Origin: an uncultured Phycisphaera sp.
Lineage (GTDB): Bacteria; Planctomycetota; Phycisphaerae; Phycisphaerales; SM1A02
Assembly: GCA_937911845.1 (NCBI GenBank)
Contig: CALDQF010000440.1
Span: 1 to 6,170, forward strand
Direction of reading: 5' to 3'
DNA length: 6,170 bases
Shown here: in pieces, positions 1-6,170 of the stretch
Numbering within the stretch: position 1 is the stretch's first letter
Layout of the letters: each line of letters begins with the position of its first letter
Position numbers and translations under genes: made by a program
Notes under the pieces: generated by a model
Seen by the model: the letters and a program-made list of their open reading frames with translations, nothing else
Database searches by the model: none
Told to the model about the DNA's origin: nothing

Positions 1-1374
1 GAGGCCCAATCGTTCAAGAATCGTTCGCAGTGTGGATTCGGGGTCGGCCACAAATGACTCGTACCGAACATCGACGATGTTTGCATCTGGAAATCTCGCA
101 TCCACGGCTTCGTTGAGTGCTTGCACACTGGCCAGCATGTTGGCGGTAGCTTCGATGTCCAAAAAGTGACGGTTGATGCCGTTCGCCGCAAAGTGTTGAG
201 AAAAGCATGACAACACCACATCGCGAGGATCCCGGATCGTCCTGATAATGAGGGCCTTGGGCCACAATTGCAAAATCATGGGCAAGTCGATGATGTTCAT
301 GGGTTGTTTGTGAATGAAGCACGAAGCCTTGGCTGCTTCAGGCACCAGGCTTTCGGCCGTCCGATCGAACAAGGCCCGGAGCTGGTCAGCTTTCGGGCTG
401 CTTGCCTCCGAGACCAGACCGGGCAAATGTTCGATGGGCTGGCCTTGCAAAAGGTGTTGGCGGACGGTCGTCACCAAGGGGGCCTCCCCACTTGTCGCGA
501 TCGATGAATGGCCTGACAACATTCGTTCCAGCAGCGTGGTTCCAGTCCTCGAGAATCCCACCAAGAAGTGTGGCGGGGAAGGCGCGGGTTCTTGATTGCC
601 CTCGCGAAGGGGGGAGATGTTTTGCATTGTAGTTCGGCACCATTCGGTCCAGACTTGGACTTGTCGGGGCCAAAGTGTGCGATCGAGCCTTCTCCATTCT
701 GGAAGCTCGCTTTCCAACGCTCCAGCTTTGGACCATCCCTCAAAGGCTTTTTCAAAGTTCCCTATTTGGTCCGAAAGGCTTGCGTGTTCGTGCCAGGCCG
801 CAGCTTTCGCAGCCGGGAGCCGGAATGTGTCGGGATTTGGACAGCACTTTTGGGCTTCATCGAGTTGGTTTAACTCTCGGAGCACTGTGCTACGCCGGAC
901 CATGGCGAACTCATCGCCGCTGCTTGCAGATTTTTCAAAATCAACCAAGGCTTCTCTGAGTCGACGCAGGATTCTTCGAGCCTCTCCACGGATGCGTTGG
1001 ATGGTGACCCGATTGGTTCCCCTTGCCGCCAACGCTCGAGTTGCGGCGCGTTCAGCTTCTTCTTCGCAACGCAGTTGCAGCAGGAGGCCTGCGGCCCTCG
1101 CTAAGGAGGGGCCATCCTCAGTCCACTGGTCGATTGTCTTCAGGATCGTTCGAGCAGCAGATGTTTGCCCGTTTTGTAAATGAATTTCGGCCATTCCCAG
1201 CATCGCGGGAGCAAATCCGGCGCGTTGCGTCATGGCTGTCTGGAATCGCGCAAACGCGGCTTGATTTTTTCCCGCGGAGGCCAGTTGCTGACCTTCTTCG
1301 ACCAAGGCTCTTGCACTTTTGGACGCCGTATTTCGGCCGGAGTTTGGTCGGGATTCGTTCGAAGGCTGCATCAT
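1..1374 (-). CDS. TPR-domain sulfotransferase, 3' end beyond the window (partial)
   Basis: Likely transfers a sulfuryl group from PAPS to an unknown acceptor, probably in the cytoplasm because no signal peptide or membrane segment is visible. The first 458 residues are present and the frame is still open at base 1. Residues about 20-220 are helical, Ala/Glu/Arg-rich TPR-like repeats (for example around 22-50, 56-82 and 193-220), usually protein-binding. The sulfotransferase domain begins near 268: GFSRTGTT at 273-280 is the 5'-phosphosulfate loop, and R381 and S389 in RDPRDVVLS have the eight-residue spacing of the 3'-phosphate-binding Arg/Ser pair. The segment VRYESFVADPESTLR (436-450) matches the usual C-terminal signature (YE.L..DP...L), so only a short tail should be missing. 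The start is bounded by an in-frame TAG at 1405-1407. Two adjacent ATGs (1374 and 1371) are possible and no good Shine-Dalgarno is visible. The gene is divergent from the aldolase. The family is confident; the substrate is unknown. Confidence 0.9.
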   Translation of the reverse strand, partial: MMQPSNESRPNSGRNTASKSARALVEEGQQLASAGKNQAAFARFQTAMTQRAGFAPAMLGMAEIHLQNGQTSAARTILKTIDQWTEDGPSLARAAGLLLQLRCEEEAERAATRALAARGTNRVTIQRIRGEARRILRRLREALVDFEKSASSGDEFAMVRRSTVLRELNQLDEAQKCCPNPDTFRLPAAKAAAWHEHASLSDQIGNFEKAFEGWSKAGALESELPEWRRLDRTLWPRQVQVWTEWCRTTMQNISPLREGNQEPAPSPPHFLVGFSRTGTTLLERMLSGHSSIATSGEAPLVTTVRQHLLQGQPIEHLPGLVSEASSPKADQLRALFDRTAESLVPEAAKASCFIHKQPMNIIDLPMILQLWPKALIIRTIRDPRDVVLSCFSQHFAANGINRHFLDIEATANMLASVQALNEAVDARFPDANIVDVRYESFVADPESTLRTILERLGL

Positions 1375-1428
1375 TTTGACTGGTTCAAGATACGCTAGTC
1401 GGTTCTACCCCGCTCTAAGGAGAATCTG
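1375..1428. promoter_or_regulatory. Divergent intergenic gap between sulfotransferase and aldolase genes
   Basis: These 54 bases separate two genes transcribed away from each other, so promoters for one or both should lie here or overlap the sulfotransferase start. A TTGACT at 1376-1381 resembles a -35 box reading rightwards, but no convincing -10 box lies 16-18 bases downstream, so no promoter is called. The assignment as a regulatory region is inferred from gene orientation only. Confidence 0.4.
1416..1422 (+). promoter_or_regulatory. Shine-Dalgarno sequence of the aldolase gene
   Basis: TAAGGAG is complementary to the core of the 16S rRNA 3' end and lies six bases before the ATG at 1429. 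It fixes the aldolase start and is by far the best ribosome-binding site in the window, in keeping with an abundantly made glycolytic enzyme. The minus-strand genes here lack anything comparable. Confidence 0.85.
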
Positions 1429-2493
1429 ATGTCGCTTGATTACACCTCTTTGCTCGGTGATGAAGCCGAAAGTCTGCTCAACCACAAGGCCGTGGTGCCA
1501 GCATCCTCTTTGCACCTACCCGGCCCTGATCACTTCGATTCCGTTTGGGGGCCAAGTGACCGCTCACCTCAAGTCCTGCGTTCCCTTCAGGCTCTTCACG
1601 GACACGGGCGTTTGGCAAACACGGGCTATCTTTCGATACTTCCTGTGGACCAAGGCATCGAACATGCCGCTGGTGCTTCTTTTGCCAAGAATCCCGAGTA
1701 CTTCGATGGCGAAAACATTGTCAAACTTGCTATTGAAGGTGGCTGCAATGCCGTAGCTACTACTTTTGGCGCACTTTCAGGACTCTCTCGGAAATACGCC
1801 CACCGTATTCCGTTCATCGTCAAGATCAACCACAACGAATTGCTGACCATGCCAAACCAGTTCGACCAAGTCATGTTTGGCTCGGTGCGTGATGCTTGGA
1901 ACTTGGGCGCGGTTGCAGTTGGTGCGACTATTTACTTTGGCTCCGATGAATCTCGTCGTCAAATCATCGAGGTTGCCGAGGCCTTTGAAGAAGCAAGAGA
2001 ACTCGGTATGGCGACCATCTTGTGGTGCTATCTTCGGTCACCCATGTTTAAGAAGGACGGGGTCGATCATCATGTCTCCGCTGACCTGAGCGGCCAAGCC
2101 AATCACCTTGGTGTCACCATCAAGGCCGACATCATCAAGCAAAAGCAACCGGAACAAAATGGCGGTTACGCCGCTTTGAACGCAGGGGACTCTGCTTACG
2201 GAAAATTCGATGATCGGATCTATTCTGAACTGGCTTCGGATCACCCCATTGACTTGACTCGATATCAGGTATTGAATTGCTACGCCGGCCGCGCTGGCTT
2301 GATCAATTCTGGTGGTGGATCCGGCGACAATGACTTTGGTCAAGCGGTCCGCACCGCGGTGATCAACAAACGCGCCGGGGGCATGGGACTCATTTCCGGC
2401 CGCAAGGCGTTCCAACGTCCTATGGATGAGGGAGCGAAATTGCTCCAGACGATCCAAGACGTTTATCTCGATGAAAGCGTGGATATCGCCTAA
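1429..2493 (+). CDS. fbaB: Class I fructose-bisphosphate aldolase (DhnA/FbaB family)
   Basis: Cytoplasmic glycolytic/gluconeogenic enzyme that reversibly splits fructose 1,6-bisphosphate into dihydroxyacetone phosphate and glyceraldehyde 3-phosphate through a lysine Schiff base, without a metal. The 354-residue length is close to that of E. coli FbaB (about 350). Visible family marks, in TIM-barrel order, are [10 protein letters not shown] (71-80) with the conserved Asp/Gln/Gly strand, FIVKINHNE (129-137), GATIYFGS (165-172), and ADIIKQK (233-239), whose K237 is the expected Schiff-base lysine. The phosphate-binding turns are NSGGGSG (293-299) and ISGRKAFQR (322-330). The ATG is supported by a strong Shine-Dalgarno. 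The gene stands alone between a divergent sulfotransferase and a convergent GGDEF gene and ends in an intrinsic terminator, suggesting monocistronic expression. Family assignment is firm. Use in glycolysis rather than a related aldolase role is inferred from the close resemblance to FbaB. Confidence 0.95.
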   Translation: MSLDYTSLLGDEAESLLNHKAVVPASSLHLPGPDHFDSVWGPSDRSPQVLRSLQALHGHGRLANTGYLSILPVDQGIEHAAGASFAKNPEYFDGENIVKLAIEGGCNAVATTFGALSGLSRKYAHRIPFIVKINHNELLTMPNQFDQVMFGSVRDAWNLGAVAVGATIYFGSDESRRQIIEVAEAFEEARELGMATILWCYLRSPMFKKDGVDHHVSADLSGQANHLGVTIKADIIKQKQPEQNGGYAALNAGDSAYGKFDDRIYSELASDHPIDLTRYQVLNCYAGRAGLINSGGGSGDNDFGQAVRTAVINKRAGGMGLISGRKAFQRPMDEGAKLLQTIQDVYLDESVDIA

Positions 2494-2519
2494 CGCATTT
2501 TGGCTTTCGTATGAATTTC

Positions 2520-2549
2520 AAAGCCTCCCCGAATGGGGGGGCTTTTTTT
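2520..2549 (+). terminator. Rho-independent terminator of the aldolase gene
   Basis: An 11-base stem, AAAGCCTCCCC (2520-2530) with GGGGGGGCTTT (2535-2545), closes a GAAT tetraloop with a single G-T wobble and runs into a T tract ending at 2549. It starts 26 bases after the aldolase stop codon. Read on the minus strand, the hairpin is followed only by TTTGAAATT, so it may stop transcripts arriving from the GGDEF gene only weakly. Confidence 0.92.
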
Positions 2550-2568
2550 GTGACTGAAGTTCGTCACA
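2549..2568. repeat. Perfect 6-bp inverted repeat between the convergent genes
   Basis: TGTGAC (2549-2554) and GTCACA (2563-2568) flank an eight-base spacer. The element lies between the aldolase terminator and the stop codon of the GGDEF gene (2570-2572). In the minus-strand transcript it would form a small hairpin directly after the stop codon, but it is followed by a run of A rather than U, so it is not a classical terminator. It could be an mRNA 3'-end stabilising hairpin, a protein site, or chance. Confidence 0.4.
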
Positions 2569-2569
2569 T

Positions 2570-4465
2570 TTAGGCAGGTGGCTGGTCACCAAATTCAATT
2601 CGATTCTTGCCATCACGCTTGGAGGTCTTGAGTCGGCGATCGGCGAGTTGCACCAACCCTTCGATGGGGTCCTGATTGCTTTGGCCCAAAATATCCCATG
2701 GCCAGGTGGCCAGCCCACCGGAGAACCGGATTCGACCGGGCACTTCCAATCGCACCCGAGCGACTCCTTCACGAATGCGATCAAGCAGATCTTGGGTTGA
2801 TTCGGCGCTAAAGCCGCGAGGGACGTGACTTTCGGGACCAGTTCGCCGGGTGAAGTCGGCCAGAATGACCACAAATTCATCGCCACCAACCCGTGCAATT
2901 TGATCGGCTGGCCGGATGGCGTTGCGAATGGCTTCGGCAAAAGCCCTCAACACATTGTCGCCGGCTTCATCGCCGTATCGGTCGTTCCACTGTTTGAAGT
3001 CATCCACGTCCAGTTTCAAAATGCTGAATGGATGTCTCTGCTTTGATCCATCCTGGATCACTTTGCGGAGGTGCTGTTCAAAACCTCGCCGGTTGAGCGT
3101 GAGGGTGAGCGGGTCGGTGATGGCGTCCCCTCTGGCTTCCGCAAATTGGTGGGCGTGGTCGAGCCAGTGGGCCAGCCATTCCCCCCAAGCTTCAGCTGGG
3201 GCACTGGGTGTGGCGGGGAGCGCGGACAACCATCCCAATTCAGGCCCACCAGAGAGCCCGACCCGGATCTCCCCCGAATCGCTATTGAAGATGGGGGGCG
3301 GGGCACCAGTTGCCGAGGCAATGGCCTGTAACGCGACGGGGAGGAGAACATCGGGCCCTTCTCCAGCGGCGCGGAGCAAGTCCAGATCGGTTGGGTCTCG
3401 TGGTGGTTCGTTTCCTCCAGAGCCAGTATCCGGTGGAGGTGGAGGTGGAGGTGGAGGTGGAGGTGGTGCCGCCGAGACTCCCGATTGTCGTGGAGTTGGA
3501 ATCAAGGACGCCGAGGCTGCCTGGTCCGTGGTCGTCTCCGAGCCAGCAGCATCTTCGGCGGACTCGGCTTCCAAATGGTCCCCCTCCCCAGCAGGCACTT
3601 CACCAGAAGGAACCGGCTCGTTGGAGCTCTCTGGTGTCGTTGGTGGTATTTCGATGTCGATCTCTGGGGGGGGCGTCGGCACTCCAGGAGAAGTTTGGCT
3701 CGTTTGGGGTGGTGCTTTTCCAAGCCAGTGAATGTCGATCCCTGGTTCCAGCATGTCCGCGGCGGCGCTGAGTCGGTGCCCTTCTTCTCCCAGTTCTTCA
3801 CCCAACATGACCAAAGCAATACGGCGGCCTTGTGTCCGTGCCGCCGCAATGGTCCAAAGCGCATCGAAAGCGTTGGCGGCATCAAGACACTCGGTCCCGC
3901 GAGCCATGGCAATACCCTCAGCTTCAGCACGACGGCGCGCGTCGCGGGTCAGCGCGAGGGCGACTGGTTTGGGCCGCCTTGGTTTGGGCGGTGGAACATT
4001 GGCTCGCTCTTTTTCAGGTTCATGACGTCCCAACAAGGCGTCGATTTCTTCGGCTCGAGGCCCCGGAGGAAGATCAACCACGCCTCCTTGGATTCGACCC
4101 GCCACGTCAGGATTGATTGGTGGTGGTTGGGTCGGTGGACTCAGCACTTCGCCGGGACGGCGTTGGACCAAAGTGGCACCATTCCATTGCAGCAGGCCAC
4201 ACGTTTGCAGTGGCCCATTCAGAAGGTCCAGGAGGGCGTGTGGTGGATCGGGTGGCGAAGGAATGACCAAAGCCAAATTGGTGGGTTGGCTCGGCGGATG
4301 CTTCAGAAGATCCTCACGGCACACCAACAAAAAGCTGAAGGCACTCTCCAGTTGATCGCTTCGTCCGACATCTTTCCAACCATCGGCATGCAACGCTCTG
4401 AGCATGCTTTGGTCAGCACCGGGGGGGAAGTACACGATGGCGTGTTTTTCGATGGACTCGTCCAC
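2570..4465 (-). CDS. Soluble diguanylate cyclase (GGDEF) with long proline-rich N-terminal part
   Basis: Predicted to make cyclic di-GMP from two GTP. The GGDEF domain spans about 447-626 of 631 residues: DPLTLTLNRRGF (451-462), metal-binding D486 in LDVDDFKQWND, N494 and D503 (guanine-binding positions), and an intact GGDEF at 527-531. RPAD (518-521) ends five residues before it, the exact place of the allosteric inhibitory I-site (RxxD). The usual YGH..GD is YGDEAGD here. Residues about 8-105 and 165-250 have alternating strand/helix patterns like degenerate receiver domains. About 373-446 might be a shortened GAF-like sensor. Linkers (about 105-163 and 251-360) are rich in Pro, Glu, Ser and Thr, with 12 consecutive prolines at 334-345. 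No signal peptide or membrane segment is seen. The GTG start at 4465 is forced by an in-frame TAG at 4475-4477. A G run touches the start codon and no well-spaced Shine-Dalgarno exists. It lies 30 bases after murG, so co-transcription is likely. Cyclase activity is probable from the motifs; the input signal is unknown. Confidence 0.9.
   Translation of the reverse strand: MDESIEKHAIVYFPPGADQSMLRALHADGWKDVGRSDQLESAFSFLLVCREDLLKHPPSQPTNLALVIPSPPDPPHALLDLLNGPLQTCGLLQWNGATLVQRRPGEVLSPPTQPPPINPDVAGRIQGGVVDLPPGPRAEEIDALLGRHEPEKERANVPPPKPRRPKPVALALTRDARRRAEAEGIAMARGTECLDAANAFDALWTIAAARTQGRRIALVMLGEELGEEGHRLSAAADMLEPGIDIHWLGKAPPQTSQTSPGVPTPPPEIDIEIPPTTPESSNEPVPSGEVPAGEGDHLEAESAEDAAGSETTTDQAASASLIPTPRQSGVSAAPPPPPPPPPPPPDTGSGGNEPPRDPTDLDLLRAAGEGPDVLLPVALQAIASATGAPPPIFNSDSGEIRVGLSGGPELGWLSALPATPSAPAEAWGEWLAHWLDHAHQFAEARGDAITDPLTLTLNRRGFEQHLRKVIQDGSKQRHPFSILKLDVDDFKQWNDRYGDEAGDNVLRAFAEAIRNAIRPADQIARVGGDEFVVILADFTRRTGPESHVPRGFSAESTQDLLDRIREGVARVRLEVPGRIRFSGGLATWPWDILGQSNQDPIEGLVQLADRRLKTSKRDGKNRIEFGDQPPA
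3432..3467 (-). repeat. Hexanucleotide tandem repeat encoding a 12-proline run
   Basis: On the plus strand GGTGGA is repeated five times without error (3432-3461), followed by an imperfect sixth copy, GGTGGT. On the coding strand this reads as alternating proline codons (CCA/CCT family) and gives 12 consecutive prolines in the linker of the GGDEF protein. The unit is six bases, so gain or loss of copies would change linker length by two prolines without a frameshift. Confidence 0.95.
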
Positions 4466-4495
4466 CCCCTGAGTCTACGGCGAGATCGGGCTCTG

Positions 4496-5614
4496 TCAGG
4501 CGGATCCTTCGCGAGTCGGAACAATCCCGAACGCATCCAGAATTTTTCGGGTCAACTCGGACGTGCCGTTCTGGCATTGTCTTGCCTGGGCTGCATTGGT
4601 CATTTCCTTGAGTTGGTGCCGGTTCGTTAGAAGGTCCGAGAGGATGGGGCCAATCTGCTCCAGATTCTGTTGTTCTTCGATCTGGTCGTTGGCGATGATG
4701 GCCGCCTTGGCTTCCGCGGCGGCTTCTGCGTTGAAGCGTTGGTGTTGATCCTTGTGCCAGGGATAGGGCAGGTACAGCGCGGGGAGTCCCGCGGCTTCAA
4801 TTTCAGCCACACTGTTGGCGCCGGACCGGGAGACCACCAAATCTGAAGCGCCAAATGCATGAGACATCTGGCGTACAAAGGGAAGGACCGTGACCGGACA
4901 GTCGGCAAGCGGAGTTTGGTCCCAGGAGTCTTGGACCATCGAGTGGTGGGCGGAGCCAGCCAAATGCAAGATTTGCCAGCCGAAGAAAGCCTCCGGATAC
5001 TTCCGAGCCACATTGAGGACCAAGGCATTGAGAGTGGACGCACCGTTCGATGCCCCGGTGACCAGCAGCGTCGGACGGTTTCTGGCCAACCCCAAGGCGG
5101 CTCGATTGTCAGATTTGTTGCCTTCAACCGTCGCCGCAGAACGAATGGGATGCGCGGTCAGCTCCCCGGGGAACTGGTCGTGGGCGTGGACGGTGAAATT
5201 CTTGGTTCCCCACCGGCACAGGATTCGGTTGGCTCGCCCGGGGACAGCATCCAAATTCAGTACCGCCAGCGGCCAGCCAGCTTCTCGAGCGACCAGGCCG
5301 ACCGCGGCCGCCGTAAATCCCCCAATGGTGATCACGCCCCCGATGGAGTGACTCTTGGCCAACCGGCGAAGTTCTCGACGTGATTGCCAGTAGCCCAACA
5401 CACACCGAAGGGCCCGCTTGGGGTGCAAACTGGGGGGGGAGGCGGGGATGGCGTAGGCGTCAAATGCTTCGGAAGTCAAGATCTCCCGGTCGATGGACCG
5501 AGGTGCGTGCAGCAGGATGGGATGGACATGATGGGCGAGGCACTGCTCAGCCAGGGCCAAGCCTGGAGTGATGTGTCCACCTGAACCACCGCCAGCGATG
5601 AAAATGGTCTTCAT
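4496..5614 (-). CDS. murG: UDP-GlcNAc:lipid I N-acetylglucosaminyltransferase (MurG)
   Basis: Adds GlcNAc from UDP-GlcNAc to lipid I on the cytoplasmic face of the membrane, giving lipid II, the last cytoplasmic step of peptidoglycan synthesis. At 372 residues it has the usual length for this two-domain GT-B (GT28) enzyme. The N-terminal glycine loop GGGSGGHITPG is at 8-18 and a second glycine turn, TIGGFTAAA, at 96-104. The C-domain has TGASNGAST (186-194), SRSGANSVAEIEAAGLPAL (262-280) with the UDP-GlcNAc-binding Glu near 271, and HKDQHQRFNA (287-296) with the conserved Gln and Asn. The linker motif usually written HEQN is LNLD (119-122) here, an oddity. The ATG at 5614 lies three bases after the ftsW stop. 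No strong Shine-Dalgarno is visible, so translational coupling to ftsW is likely. The ftsW-murG order is the classic dcw arrangement. Identity is firm. Confidence 0.95.
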   Translation of the reverse strand: MKTIFIAGGGSGGHITPGLALAEQCLAHHVHPILLHAPRSIDREILTSEAFDAYAIPASPPSLHPKRALRCVLGYWQSRRELRRLAKSHSIGGVITIGGFTAAAVGLVAREAGWPLAVLNLDAVPGRANRILCRWGTKNFTVHAHDQFPGELTAHPIRSAATVEGNKSDNRAALGLARNRPTLLVTGASNGASTLNALVLNVARKYPEAFFGWQILHLAGSAHHSMVQDSWDQTPLADCPVTVLPFVRQMSHAFGASDLVVSRSGANSVAEIEAAGLPALYLPYPWHKDQHQRFNAEAAAEAKAAIIANDQIEEQQNLEQIGPILSDLLTNRHQLKEMTNAAQARQCQNGTSELTRKILDAFGIVPTREGSA

Positions 5615-5617
5615 GGG

Positions 5618-6170
5618 TTAGCGGTCAGCTTCGAGAATTGGCTCGGGTTCGTGGTTCGGATGGGAAGCCATCAGTGCCACCATGATGGCACCGGCCAGCA
5701 GAATCCACCCCGTTCCGGCTCTGGAGATAAACGGAAGAGCGATGCCCTTGGTGGGCAGCAGTCCCGTGGCCACCCAGACGTTGATGGCGGTTTGCATCGC
5801 AATGGTGATCGTGATGGCCACTCCGAACCAGCGGGCGGCAGGATTGGGGCACTGCCAAGCAACCCGCCAGAGGGAAAAGATGAGGCCCGCAAACGTCGTC
5901 AACACCAGTGCAGAGCCAAGAACTCCCATTTCTTCGGCCAAGATGGCAAAGACGAAATCAGACTCATCCACCGCCAAATAGCCTTGTGAACGCAAGCCTT
6001 GCCCCATACCGGCACCCTCAAGTCCTCCTTGGTGGATCGCTCGAAGACTCTCGGTGAGTTGGGCTCCTTCATTGGTGTTGGTTTGTTCCCACGGCGCGAG
6101 CCAGGCGTCCAAACGTCGGATTCGGTATTCCTCCATCCCGATGTAGAGGCCCCCGAAGAGTCCCAAGGTG
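5618..6170 (-). CDS. ftsW: FtsW-type lipid II polymerase (SEDS family), C-terminal part only
   Basis: SEDS glycosyltransferase that polymerises glycan strands from lipid II at the membrane, normally with a class B penicillin-binding protein. About 183 C-terminal residues lie in the window and the frame is open at the right edge, so the real start is outside. From the edge: the end of a membrane segment, the basic loop YRIRRLDAWLAPW (family form YR..R...F..PW), then GGLEGAGMGQG and the SDFVFAILAEEMG motif whose Asp is thought to be catalytic in the family. Three membrane helices follow, around VLGSALVLTTFAGLIF, FGVAITITIAMQTAIN and GTGWILLAGAIMVALM. LLPTKGIALPFIS precedes the last helix, but the usual YGGSS after it is RAGTG. 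FtsW rather than RodA is chosen because murG follows directly. It ends with a short, polar, acidic cytoplasmic tail. Confidence 0.92.
   Translation of the reverse strand, partial: TLGLFGGLYIGMEEYRIRRLDAWLAPWEQTNTNEGAQLTESLRAIHQGGLEGAGMGQGLRSQGYLAVDESDFVFAILAEEMGVLGSALVLTTFAGLIFSLWRVAWQCPNPAARWFGVAITITIAMQTAINVWVATGLLPTKGIALPFISRAGTGWILLAGAIMVALMASHPNHEPEPILEADR

Noticed and set aside
386..755. Two overlapping minus-strand frames of 94-116 codons
   Set aside because: They are alternate frames within the sulfotransferase gene, whose correct frame carries the PAPS-binding motifs.
596..1183. 195-codon plus-strand frame
   Set aside because: It is antisense to the sulfotransferase, Ser/Arg-rich, with no family resemblance.
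1376..1408. Possible sigma-70 promoter for the aldolase starting with TTGACT
   Set aside because: No acceptable -10 hexamer lies 16-18 bases downstream; TTCTAC at 1403-1408 is too far away.
2549..2568. CRP/FNR-like binding site
   Set aside because: TGTGA and TCACA are present, but the gap is ten bases instead of the six of a CRP site, and the place is between the 3' ends of two genes, where activation of a promoter makes little sense.
3432..3467. CRISPR-like or regulatory repeat array
   Set aside because: The units are six bases, adjacent and in frame inside a coding region; it is a simple microsatellite.
2916..3731. 271-codon plus-strand frame with a long glycine run
   Set aside because: The glycine run is just the reverse complement of the polyproline repeat, and the rest is Ser/Pro/Gly-rich shadow of the GGDEF gene.
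3485..4630. 381-codon open frame on the plus strand
   Set aside because: It lies antisense to the GGDEF and murG genes, crosses their boundary, has a Trp/Arg-rich composition with no recognisable domain, and both genes beneath it show clear family motifs.
6164..6166. TTG as the start codon of the rightmost gene
   Set aside because: The frame stays open to the window edge and the protein from here would lack most FtsW helices; it is an internal codon of a truncated gene.

Overview
The window is most simply read as chromosomal DNA from a planctomycete, probably of the Rhodopirellula/Pirellula type. This is an inference from gene content: a TPR-sulfotransferase, a DhnA-type class I aldolase, and a divergent ftsW-murG pair followed by an unusual GGDEF protein. 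Base composition is moderately GC-rich by eye. No marker in the window fixes the taxon. There is no mobile element, tRNA, rRNA or CRISPR array. Protein-coding genes cover almost everything, and the longest non-coding gap is about 76 bases.

Left part (1-1374, minus strand): a large 5' portion of a TPR-domain sulfotransferase that runs off the left edge. It has both PAPS-binding motifs. A 54-base divergent gap separates it from the next gene.

Centre (1429-2493, plus strand): a complete class I fructose-bisphosphate aldolase of the FbaB/DhnA family. It has a strong Shine-Dalgarno sequence and a textbook intrinsic terminator (2520-2549), so it looks like a single-gene transcription unit.

Right part (2570-6170, minus strand, convergent with the aldolase): ftsW (only its 3' end is present), then murG 3 bases later, then 30 bases later a GTG-started 631-residue soluble protein ending in an intact diguanylate cyclase (GGDEF) domain. 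FtsW polymerises the glycan strand from lipid II and MurG makes lipid II, so these two are the conserved heart of a division/cell-wall (dcw) cluster. In many bacteria murC, ddl, ftsQ, ftsA or ftsZ would follow. Here a probable c-di-GMP synthase follows instead.

The point most worth attention is this ftsW-murG-GGDEF arrangement. The GGDEF protein has a canonical active site and I-site, but a long N-terminal part that I cannot assign with certainty. That part has two alpha/beta segments resembling degenerate receiver domains, Pro/Glu-rich linkers and a 12-proline run encoded by a hexanucleotide tandem repeat. MurG and FtsW also depart from usual consensus motifs. I did not find strong evidence for a wholly new system.
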